Shown here: positions 28,922 through 36,336 of the stretch, one piece after another | How positions within the stretch are numbered: the stretch's first letter is position 1 | Layout of the letters: the number at the start of each line of letters is the position of its first letter | NCBI GenBank assembly: GCA_964610885.1 | Contig: CAZSWR010000010.1 | Location: 1 to 56,652, forward strand | Direction: 5' to 3' | DNA: 56,652 bases | DNA from: CAZSWR01 sp964610885 | GTDB taxonomy: Bacteria; Bacteroidota; Ignavibacteria; Kapaibacteriales; UBA2268 | The notes under the pieces: generated by a model | What the model was told of the DNA's origin: nothing | Seen by the model: only the letters and a program-made list of their open reading frames with translations | Databases searched by the model: none | Position numbers and translations under genes: made by a program

Positions 28922-29755
28922 CTATTGAACTGTGAAATCAAATTCGCGTTTCATTTCATCGAACGGAACACGCTTCTCCTCGGGGACGTCCTGCAGCTCG
29001 TTGCTTATTGCAAACGATGCTTTGTATTGCCCGGGTTTGAGCCTCGATTTGTCGATAGAGAAAGCCTTTACGCCCCGGAAATAGGCCGAGAAATTATCCT
29101 CGGATTTCAAGACTTCTTCGCCGGATTTGTCATAGACCGCCCAGCGGCAAACTCCGAAAAATGGCGAATTGCCCTCGCGGTTGAAGTTCAAAAGCAGGTT
29201 CAGCTTCGCGCTGTCCGATAGCGTCGAAAATCTCTCCACGTTCAGCTTCGTGTTCAGTTTCCCCTTTTGGAAAACAAATGCGGAAACCATCGCGAACTTT
29301 ATATTTATCCCGACGCTGACTTTGTCCCCTCGATTGCTGGAATCGATCTGCTTCTTGACGTCTTGGCTCGTCGTTACGATTCGCGTCCAATAAGTCCCGT
29401 CGGGAAGAGATGACGTGTTCTTCACCATGATCTTAATTGTCTGGCTCTGCCCCGCCTGAATGACTAATTTCTTTGGATAGACAGACACATACGGGGCGAT
29501 GGAGTTTTGCTTTTCGGTAATCGTGTCGCTCATTCGCATATAGCCGTTGCCCACGCTGTCGTAGTCCAAATAGCCATACACCAACTTAATATCGATTTCC
29601 TTCGGTTTGTCCCCTTGGTTGTATATAGTCATTTCGCCAGTGCGGGACTGATTGTCAGCAAATATCGCAAGTGGCGCGACGGCTATTTGGGCCGAGGCCT
29701 CCAAACCGAAGAAAACCCATGAGAGCAATGCAAGTAACGAGAAGAACCTTTTCAT
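28922..29755 (-). CDS. PapD-like periplasmic chaperone
   Basis: 277 residues from ATG 29755 (ATG 29767 is also in frame). Signal peptide (KRFFSLLALLSWVFFGLEASA). The first immunoglobulin-like domain has IAVAPLAIFADNQSRTGEMT and then YVSVYPKKLVIQAGQSQTIKI, close to the fimbrial chaperone pattern (P...V.. Q..R). The second domain has NFNREGNSPFFGVCRWAVYD and LKPGQYKA. It should bind and prime subunits in the periplasm. It lies between the subunit genes and the usher-like gene, the order expected for a chaperone-usher locus. Confidence 0.82.
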   Translation of the reverse strand: MKRFFSLLALLSWVFFGLEASAQIAVAPLAIFADNQSRTGEMTIYNQGDKPKEIDIKLVYGYLDYDSVGNGYMRMSDTITEKQNSIAPYVSVYPKKLVIQAGQSQTIKIMVKNTSSLPDGTYWTRIVTTSQDVKKQIDSSNRGDKVSVGINIKFAMVSAFVFQKGKLNTKLNVERFSTLSDSAKLNLLLNFNREGNSPFFGVCRWAVYDKSGEEVLKSEDNFSAYFRGVKAFSIDKSRLKPGQYKASFAISNELQDVPEEKRVPFDEMKREFDFTVQ

Positions 29756-29796
29756 TGAAAATATCATTTAATATTAAACAAAAAACTATTAGCTTG

Positions 29797-30324
29797 TTAA
29801 ATCTCTCTGTAGGTGCAATTGAACCGATACTGGAACACTATGTTCCCCGATGGCGGATTCACCGACGGGGCTGTCATCGTGGTGGGATAGATCTTCACCC
29901 AGCAATGGCCGTCAGAATTCAGCCGCGAGGCAAACGGGACTGTGGTTACTATGTTCCAATCCGCCGTGGGCGACGTCAGCGACGCCTGCCAGACGAATCC
30001 GTTGATCACTGCACCATTCGCCAACTCAGGTTCGCTGAGCAATTCGACCGAAATGCCAAAATTCGGCATCCCCATCAGGTGGAAAGAGAAGCTGTATGGC
30101 TCGCCTAAGACCTTTGTCTCGCCGGCATTCACCAAGCCGAGATCGATTTCGAACTGCATATTGGAGGCCGATTCAATCGTCAGCGGCCGGTTCATTGTGG
30201 CGCGGAAGGTGGCAATGGCGTTTGCACCGCCTGTATTGTCCCTTACGGTCCTCGAGGCGCCCTGCCCGAAAAGTTGCATGGCAGCCAACGAACAGATTGC
30301 TATGGATATGATGAGATTTTTCAT
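29797..30324 (-). CDS. Secreted DUF4402-like subunit
   Basis: 175 residues, signal peptide (KNLIISIAICSLAAMQLFGQ). Carries ATFRATMNRPLTIES and then DLGLVNAGETKVLG, the start of a DUF4402-like beta-sandwich, and ends in a beta strand (NIVFQYRFNCTYREI). Inference: a minor or tip component of the same fibre. It lies about 40 bases upstream of the chaperone gene. Confidence 0.7.
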   Translation of the reverse strand: MKNLIISIAICSLAAMQLFGQGASRTVRDNTGGANAIATFRATMNRPLTIESASNMQFEIDLGLVNAGETKVLGEPYSFSFHLMGMPNFGISVELLSEPELANGAVINGFVWQASLTSPTADWNIVTTVPFASRLNSDGHCWVKIYPTTMTAPSVNPPSGNIVFQYRFNCTYREI

Positions 30325-30467
30325 TGTTTAATATTTTTGGGGACGCGATCGATTTCGGCCAACACTTTTCGGCCGATTTCCGTCCAGATCGTTAATTCTA
30401 ATTCTTTTTCAATTCTACCGATAATTTCGGTGTGGCTTATGGCCCGATTCCATTGGGTTTCGGCCAT
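30321..30467 (-). CDS. Possible small ORF overlapping the next gene by ATGA
   Basis: 48 codons from ATG 30467 (open to 30536). The product is a polar helix-like peptide (HTEIIGRIEKELELTIW). Its TGA overlaps the ATG of the 30324 gene as ATGA, as in coupled genes. No family recognised and no signal peptide. It could be chance. Confidence 0.3.
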   Translation of the reverse strand: MAETQWNRAISHTEIIGRIEKELELTIWTEIGRKVLAEIDRVPKNIKQ

Positions 30468-30564
30468 TGGGCACGCTGGTGCGAGGCTTCCATGCCCGCG
30501 ATATGTTGTTTCCATGGTCAACATAATTCTTCTCAATAATTGATAAAACAGATGCCTACGGCGA

Positions 30565-31089
30565 TCAGAACATGAAGCTGACCGTCAGCACCTGAGTGAA
30601 ATTCCGTTCACCGGGTTGGGCTGAGTTAGAGACTCGGACTTCGTTCACGAAGCACGAGGCTATCATTTTTTTTTTGAAAAAGAACATGCCCAAGCACTCC
30701 AAAGGATTGTTAAAGCAGCCGCTGTCGGTGCTGTAGCGCCATTCGGTGTCGATCAAGACGTCGCTCAAAGTGCCGACTTCCGACCCGGCCGTATTGATCG
30801 AAATCCAGAAATTTTTGGCTTTATTGCCAGTTATTTCAAATTCCAATTCGTTTTCCGGCTGCTCGAATTCGTACGTGCACCCGCGGACAAAGCTTCCGAG
30901 ATAGATATTCCCGCTCGTTAGCGCGACATTCAATTTAGATTTCTTGGTGCAATTGTCGTCGTCGTCGTCCGGATCGCAACAGGACTCGCCGCAGTGGCGC
31001 ACCACGTTGTGGTGGTTGTGGTCGCAGGCCACTGCATGCGCCGAGGCGGCAAGGAATGCGATTAACAATATGTAGAGTTTGATTTTCAT
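30565..31089 (-). CDS. Secreted fibre-subunit-like protein with a Cys/His/Asp-rich N-terminus
   Basis: 174 residues from ATG 31089; the frame opens with TTG at 31104. Signal peptide (KIKLYILLIAFLAASAHA). The mature N-terminus is rich in His, Cys and Asp (CDHNHHNVVRHCGESCC followed by five Asp), suggestive of metal binding. The rest (SGNIYLGSFVRGCTYEF, FEITGNKAKNFWISI) resembles the neighbouring beta-rich subunits, and it ends VLTVSFMF. Probably a specialised subunit. Confidence 0.65.
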   Translation of the reverse strand: MKIKLYILLIAFLAASAHAVACDHNHHNVVRHCGESCCDPDDDDDNCTKKSKLNVALTSGNIYLGSFVRGCTYEFEQPENELEFEITGNKAKNFWISINTAGSEVGTLSDVLIDTEWRYSTDSGCFNNPLECLGMFFFKKKMIASCFVNEVRVSNSAQPGERNFTQVLTVSFMF

Positions 31090-31117
31090 TGGTATATTTT
31101 TCAATCTGCTTTAACGC

Positions 31118-31145
31118 AATCGGAGCTTTTTTAGGGCTCCGATTG
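31118..31145 (-). promoter_or_regulatory. Intra-operon hairpin
   Basis: Inverted arms AATCGGAGC / GCTCCGATT lie between two subunit genes. There is no T run on the minus strand, so RNA processing or stability is more likely than termination. Confidence 0.5.
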
Positions 31146-31157
31146 AAAGATTTACTC

Positions 31158-31775
31158 TTAGAAGTGGTTGTAGCTTACTTGAATCGTTTGTACAAATTCA
31201 TGATCTCCTAACCCTGCATTAGACTTGATGTCTAATCTTTTATAATAGATTGCGATGATTAGTTCGCCGATATCTACACCATCTTTTTTTATTTTTTTGG
31301 GTGTATGAGCAGTATTTCCACTCCCATCCCAAGGTGTATCTTTACCATTCCTTATGACCCAGAACATGTACAGATCGACACCATCATCAGTTTTCATGCA
31401 ATTGTACTCACCAGATTCATTGTATTGCAGTGTAGAGCTGACAGTAGCTGTTGTTGCAGTTATATAAATATCCTTACCTAATTGTCCATGAATCATATAC
31501 TGGCATATTGGATACTTACCTGTTTCAGGAATTGTTAAATCATATGCAGCACCACGTACAAATTCATTATTTTCGTCGCCAGCTATCATTTCTTGAGGAG
31601 CTACCCAGAATACAGAAAGCGGCCTCAGAATATTGGCGATGAAGGTTCCTGATGCATCTTTTTTTGTATCTCCATTCACGGGATTACTTGAAGACGCATC
31701 TCCTGCAAACAAGGATGATATGGATATGCAAAGAACAACAATTAGTAAAGAAAGAATTCTTATTGTCTTTTTCAT
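31158..31775 (-). CDS. Secreted DUF4402-like subunit
   Basis: 205 residues with ATG 31775 and an excellent AAAAAGGAG about six bases upstream. Signal peptide (KKTIRILSLLIVVLCISISSLFA). After a polar N-terminal segment comes SGTFIANILRPLSVFWV, then FVRGAAYDLTIP, and a final strand FVQTIQVSYNHF. The (G)TFIxNxxxPL motif and terminal V-x-V-S-Y are shared with the 32333 gene. Inferred fibre subunit. Confidence 0.72.
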   Translation of the reverse strand: MKKTIRILSLLIVVLCISISSLFAGDASSSNPVNGDTKKDASGTFIANILRPLSVFWVAPQEMIAGDENNEFVRGAAYDLTIPETGKYPICQYMIHGQLGKDIYITATTATVSSTLQYNESGEYNCMKTDDGVDLYMFWVIRNGKDTPWDGSGNTAHTPKKIKKDGVDIGELIIAIYYKRLDIKSNAGLGDHEFVQTIQVSYNHF

Positions 31776-31795
31776 AACATCTCCTTTTTTTCCGT

Positions 31796-31839
31796 AAAAT
31801 GGGGCTGATGATATTAATTATTCCTGCTCAGCCCCATTA
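31796..31839 (-). terminator. Hairpin after the first subunit gene, possible attenuator
   Basis: Arms AATGGGGCTGA / TCAGCCCCATT start 12 bases after the stop of the first subunit gene (31851). On the minus strand the stem is followed by TTAC, a weak T run, so partial termination is plausible. That would favour the first subunit over downstream genes. Confidence 0.55.
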
Positions 31840-31850
31840 ATTATTGGATA

Positions 31851-32333
31851 TTAGAAGGTATTATAAGATACAGTAACTTTTTGTTCAAATTCAACATTAT
31901 CATTGCTTGCTGATTTTGCTGTTAATTGTGAAACTGTGCCTGTAATGGTTGCTGTGCCAGCTGAAGTTAGAGTAGCTGTATTTGTTGTTCCAGCTGTTGT
32001 AGCTGTACCATTTGCTTTCCAGGCAATTACGATAGAAGCGTTGTCATTTGACTTGCTTTCTGTGATATTATAGTAGAAAGAATGGCTTGCCTGACCTCCG
32101 ATATTGAAAGTCATTGTTACATCACTGATTGTGTAAGGATTAGTGGCATCAACAACGAATTCGCCCAAGTTTATATCCTCTGAGGGACCGGTAATGGTTA
32201 ACGGAGCAATTACATTACAAATAAATGTACCTGTTCCTTCTTTTTTATCAAGTGATGCATGAACATTTACAGTTGCGAATGCTGTGGATCCTGCGAAGAG
32301 GACGATGGCGAGAATGGCTACTAATTTTTTCAT
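31851..32333 (-). CDS. Secreted DUF4402-like subunit, probable major pilin-like protein
   Basis: 160 residues from ATG 32333, with TTGGAG seven bases upstream. Signal peptide (KKLVAILAIVLFAGSTAFA). The mature protein has GTFICNVIAPLTIT, INLGEFVV and MTFNIGGQASHSFYYNI, a close fit to DUF4402 domains, and ends QKVTVSYNTF. It is Thr/Ala-rich with no cysteine pair. First gene of the locus and followed by a hairpin, so it is the best candidate for the abundant subunit. Confidence 0.75.
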   Translation of the reverse strand: MKKLVAILAIVLFAGSTAFATVNVHASLDKKEGTGTFICNVIAPLTITGPSEDINLGEFVVDATNPYTISDVTMTFNIGGQASHSFYYNITESKSNDNASIVIAWKANGTATTAGTTNTATLTSAGTATITGTVSQLTAKSASNDNVEFEQKVTVSYNTF

Positions 32334-33200
32334 TGTGAACTCCAATAATAAAATGAATAATGTTAATTTTTTGGCTTCCTGTGGCTGCGCTTCGGCGCCG
32401 GCGGTGGCGGTCGGTCCATTTGATTGCCACCAACGGATTGTTGCCGTGCGCTGTGCGCCATTTCGGCCGTTGCCCGCTTTGTTTGTTTATTGCGGCGGGG
32501 CTTTATGTTTCAATCAGACTTTTTTGCAAAGTGGACAGATTGAGAGCTTTTTTATCGAAACTATAAAGTTATTCGATACATGGTTTAAATTCTCACATTC
32601 AATCCCTTTTGGCATTGCATTTGCTGCTTTGGCCTTTCGTGGCGGTTTGGTCCCCAGAGGGCAGTGCCTTTCCCCATTGGCATCTGTTTCGTGCCGCTAA
32701 GTGCGCTTAGGGGTTTCGCGCTCATCGCGGCTTTCTGGCGAACCGCTCCGGCCGTTCGGGCCTGGGGAGCAATTGCAAAGCGAATTATTAAAAAGTGCTA
32801 AAAAATAATTTGCATTTTTAGTGAAATCTTATTATATTAAAGAACGAAATCAACTTCAGAGTTGAACTCCAGAGAAGCTCCTATCGGCACCCGGTCCGTT
32901 CCGAAAGGAGCCTCGTTTTTTTTCGCGCCAATCAAAACTTAAACTTGTTTGACTTCTATCGGCGCATTTCCTTTTTCGGTTTTCAATTCTTCGTGGTTGC
33001 TTGACGGTTACAAAACTACGGCAAAAAAAAGGGCCAATCAATACCAAGAACTGCGTAAAATGAGTGAATACCGAATCCCGCCGATTTCCCTACGTATTCT
33101 TACGTAGTTCGTCTGGGCGCGCCCCTCGGGGCGATTACGTAGTTTTTTCAGGTTTTCAAATCAACTCTCGAGGCCGATGCCTCGGGCGGTGCGACCCGGC
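32334..33200. other. 867-bp gap upstream of the fibre locus
   Basis: No credible gene. It is GC-rich around 32370-32500 and 32640-32770 and AT-rich around 32780-32850. It should hold the promoter and leader of the fibre operon. A strong plus-strand hairpin with a T run lies at 32878-32923. TACGTA-containing inverted segments lie at 33090-33150. Confidence 0.5.
32878..32923 (+). terminator. Plus-strand terminator-like hairpin without an upstream gene
   Basis: CTCCTATCGG (32878-32887) pairs with CCGAAAGGAG (32901-32910) with one mismatch; eight Ts follow at 32916-32923. No plus-strand CDS precedes it. A short untranslated RNA starting near TATTATATTAAAG (about 32829) is possible. Confidence 0.55.
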
Positions 33201-33611
33201 TCATGCAGTATCTGCCTGTTGCTCGTCGGGCGTGTGGAAGACTTCGCTGACCAATCCCACCAAATCGGGCGCATCGATGGCCTTCGGCGCGTGGGCCGAG
33301 ACCAAGCAATTGCTCATGGTTTCGCGGAAGTAGTATCCCAAATGGTTGTCCGTACAGACGATCACCTTCAGGCGCGGGAAGCCCGAATTCAGAAGCGAAA
33401 TCAGATTGCTGCTCTCGTTTCGGAATAGTGTTATGTCGAACAACAGAACGTCAACAGGTGCATTTTGCAAAAGGCGAAACATTTCCTCCCTCTCGGAGGC
33501 GTACCCGACAAGCGAAATGTCCGGATAGGGCTGAAGCATCTTGGCCAGCACCTTGAATCGGAACTCTTCCTTTTCGGTAACCAATACTCTAATAGTCTTA
33601 TTCTCTTTCAT
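33201..33611 (-). CDS. Degenerate single-domain receiver (pseudo-response regulator)
   Basis: 136 residues from ATG 33611; the longer open frame is AT-rich leader. Receiver-like fold with the phospho-acceptor position kept in VDVLLFDITLF (D59), but the usual acidic pair is replaced (RVLVTEKEEF) and the region of the conserved lysine is poorly matched. No output domain. Phosphorylation may be lost or altered. It lies between the fibre locus and a divergent regulator/kinase pair. Confidence 0.72.
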   Translation of the reverse strand: MKENKTIRVLVTEKEEFRFKVLAKMLQPYPDISLVGYASEREEMFRLLQNAPVDVLLFDITLFRNESSNLISLLNSGFPRLKVIVCTDNHLGYYFRETMSNCLVSAHAPKAIDAPDLVGLVSEVFHTPDEQQADTA

Positions 33612-33994
33612 GCTGTACTTAAGAAAATTATATAATTGCAAACAATACCATTGCAAAAATATCATTCTTTCGCGGCGAATGAAATACCAACCAATACAGT
33701 AAAATCCAAAATAGCGAATCGCCATTCTCTATAGTTATTAATACTTACGCAATCTACGTAGTGTTTGGTATGCGTATCCGTATCGGTTGGTATTAGAATC
33801 GAATAAAAAAAAACTCATTGCTGTTGTGAAAAAAAAAGTTATTTTTGATTTATTGTTAAGAATCGCATTGAAATATTCGCCGAAGAATCTGAATCGATAG
33901 GTATATCGATGTATCAGCACGACAATCGGGAATATCGTATTATTTAAATATCTCGGTATTTTCCAGAACTCAGATATTTAGGATATAGACAGCA
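33612..33994. other. 383-bp divergent intergenic region
   Basis: AT-rich, no credible gene. ATACCAACC (33685-33693) and GGTTGGTAT (33784-33792) form a 9-bp inverted pair about 90 bp apart. This is a possible regulator site, unproven. It should hold promoters for both flanking signalling genes. Confidence 0.45.
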
Positions 33995-34747
33995 ATGACA
34001 GCAAACGAACAAAAAGACATTAATATAATGATAGCCGAGGATCAGAACCTTTTGGCCAAGTTGATGATGGTCAATCTATCCGACGAACACGGTTTCAATA
34101 TTGTGGCAATCGCTCGCGACGGGAAGGAAACCCTGGAATTATTGGAGAAGTTTGAAACCGATGTGCTGCTCCTCGACATAAACATGCCCGCCATCGACGG
34201 CATTCAGGTATTGAAAACAATTCGCCAAACCCACTCGGAACTCAAGGTGATCATGCTTTCGAGCATGTATGAAGGCTGGATGATTAAAAACGCTATTGCC
34301 AACGGCGCGAACGGATACGTTTCGAAGGACGCCAACTACGACGAAGTCAAGAAGGCAATACTGACAGTGATGCACGGCGAGACCTATTTCTGCAAACATA
34401 GTTTCCAGAATTTCATATCCTCGGTCGCCCACGACGAACCCGCCCCAAGGAAAAAATATCCGCTGAAAGCCGCCACCCAAGTGCATTTCGCCGGCGAGGG
34501 CAACGAAGGCGAACGTTTCAAAGTGAATTACCAGGCCCTGACCGATAGGGAAAAAGAAATCCTGCGTCTGATCGTGGACGAAAAAACCAGCAAAGAGATT
34601 TCCGAATCTCTGTTCATCAGCACGAGGACTGTGGAAACGCACAGGAAAAATATATTGCAGAAAATGGGCGTAAAGAATTCCATGAAACTGATTAGGCTCG
34701 CCCTCGAGACAAATTTCTCGGAATTTGCCGATGGCCAAACCGTTTAG
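33995..34747 (+). CDS. NarL/FixJ-type response regulator
   Basis: 250 residues. Receiver domain (about 8-125) with AEDQ, phospho-acceptor D61 in LLLDINMPAIDG and K111 in YVSKD. A linker of about 50 residues precedes a LuxR-type helix-turn-helix (about 185-240: LTDREKEILRLIVDEKTSKE, STRTVETHRKNI). DNA-binding transcription regulator. The downstream histidine kinase gene, 71 bases away, is the obvious partner; the fibre locus is a possible target, by inference from position only. Confidence 0.9.
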   Translation: MTANEQKDINIMIAEDQNLLAKLMMVNLSDEHGFNIVAIARDGKETLELLEKFETDVLLLDINMPAIDGIQVLKTIRQTHSELKVIMLSSMYEGWMIKNAIANGANGYVSKDANYDEVKKAILTVMHGETYFCKHSFQNFISSVAHDEPAPRKKYPLKAATQVHFAGEGNEGERFKVNYQALTDREKEILRLIVDEKTSKEISESLFISTRTVETHRKNILQKMGVKNSMKLIRLALETNFSEFADGQTV

Positions 34748-34818
34748 GTTGACACCAGCAAAAGAATTGTTCCCAAATTCTGTCGATATACTGGTTTATT
34801 CACAAAAGGTATTGGTTA

Positions 34819-35958
34819 ATGCTTCATAGCTTTCTAAATACGCGCGGCTCCATGTTGCTCGTCTCCCCGCCGGAGGACGGCCTTACTAAGCAAACATTAG
34901 AGGCGATGATGCCCACCGTTAGGATTATGCCGTGTTTCCCCCACTCGAATATTGTTGATTTGGTCAACAAACTCAAGCCAGACCTCGTACTCTTCAATTG
35001 CAGCAACGACCTTGTCGCCATAAACATCGACATCGTCGCGCTCATTGTAAATAAAAATATACCTGTGCTGTTTTGTGCAGACCGTAACGATACGGAACTG
35101 ATCGAGAAAAGGCTCAATTTCGGTTTCACGGACTACGTCCCCCTGCCGGTCGATTCGGCCGAAGCCCAACAGCGGATAATGAACTGCATGGCGCTCAAGA
35201 AATCTGTCTTTGCCGTGAGCAAACAAAACAACTTCCTCAAAGACATAAACAACCACAAAAATATACTCTTCACGTTGGGTTCGCACGAAATCAAGAACTC
35301 GCTGAAAATCATACATGGATTCTCGAAAATCATCGAGGAAAAGCACGCGACTCTTTCCGTCGAGGATATTGCAGACTTCTCGAAGGATATTCGCGAGGCC
35401 TCGCAGGTGATCCAACACATCATCTCGGACATCATCGACATCTACGTATACGAATCCCAAAGCTGCGAAGTCTTCAACGAATTAATCGACCTGCACGAAC
35501 TGGCCGCCCGATCGATCGAAACTTATGAACATGCGGCCGAAAAGAAAAATATCAGAGTGAACTGCGTTTCGCCCACCGAAGACGTCTTGGTCTATTCGGA
35601 TTTCAGAAAATTGAAACAAATGCTCGACAATTTGGTATCGAATGCGATAAATTTCTCTTCGTTCAACAAAGACGTCGAGATCAGAATCGAAAAATACTAC
35701 GACGAGTACTTCGAAAAGGATTCTGTTCGCATTTCGGTCAAGAATTTCGGGCCAGTCATCCCGGACGAGTACAGGTCGAAAATTTTCGAGAAATTCAAGA
35801 GATTCCCCTTTTCGCCGGACGACTCTACGAATTCCACAGGCTTGGGCTTGGCCATCGTGAAGGCGCTTTCGCTGATGTTGGACGTGAAAGTGAACTACAA
35901 CTCCTCGGCCGAGAGAGGCACCAGCTTCGAGCTGTCCATGGTGGAATGGAAAAACTGA
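34819..35958 (+). CDS. Sensor histidine kinase with N-terminal pseudo-receiver
   Basis: 379 residues, no membrane segment. The N-terminal ~125 residues resemble a receiver that lacks the phospho-acceptor aspartate (LVLFNCSND). The H-box is FTLGSHEIKNSL (H156). The ATPase domain has LVSNAINFS (N-box), VKNFGPVIP (a degenerate G1), IFEKFKRF (F-box) and GLGLAIVK (G2). Likely a cytoplasmic kinase that senses through another protein. It pairs with the NarL-type regulator just upstream. Confidence 0.88.
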   Translation: MLHSFLNTRGSMLLVSPPEDGLTKQTLEAMMPTVRIMPCFPHSNIVDLVNKLKPDLVLFNCSNDLVAINIDIVALIVNKNIPVLFCADRNDTELIEKRLNFGFTDYVPLPVDSAEAQQRIMNCMALKKSVFAVSKQNNFLKDINNHKNILFTLGSHEIKNSLKIIHGFSKIIEEKHATLSVEDIADFSKDIREASQVIQHIISDIIDIYVYESQSCEVFNELIDLHELAARSIETYEHAAEKKNIRVNCVSPTEDVLVYSDFRKLKQMLDNLVSNAINFSSFNKDVEIRIEKYYDEYFEKDSVRISVKNFGPVIPDEYRSKIFEKFKRFPFSPDDSTNSTGLGLAIVKALSLMLDVKVNYNSSAERGTSFELSMVEWKN

Positions 35959-36106
35959 TTGCGTGAATTAAACTCAGTCTCTATTCCTGTTACTCATCCG
36001 AGATTTAGCCCATACATTCGTAATTGACATTGTAGCATCACCAGCCATCGGACGAGTTTCTAAAATTAAACATGATATATCAACATTAATACCATATAAC
36101 TCTTAC

Positions 36107-36240
36107 CTTGTACCTTCCAACTTGTTACTTGCTCCTTTTTCCTTGCTCCTTCTTACTTGTACCTTGTACCTTGTTCCTTCTTACTTGTTCCTTGCTCCTT
36201 TTTCCTTGCACCTTTTTCCTTGCAGCATGTAACTTTTAAC
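36107..36240. repeat. CTTGYTCCTT-type short tandem repeat tract
   Basis: Irregular tandem units such as TTACTTGTACCTTGTACCTT and CCTTGCTCCTT fill about 130 bp of the 35959-36336 gap. The units resemble the pyrimidine-rich arm of repeat module C (for example 51780-51815). No gene is seen in this gap. Confidence 0.75.
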
Positions 36241-36336
36241 TATTATATTTGTTATTTATTGAATTGTTATTTATTGCTTTGTTGAAAATTTAACTTCCAT
36301 AGAAGACACACTATTTTCAAAATAAAGGGGATAAAA

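Noticed and set aside
32284..32700. 138-codon plus-strand frame upstream of the fibre locus
   Set aside because: It overlaps the first subunit's signal peptide region antisense and has no family features.
33738..33920. 60-codon frame between the signalling genes
   Set aside because: AT-rich, aromatic-rich translation without start context; looks like non-coding sequence.
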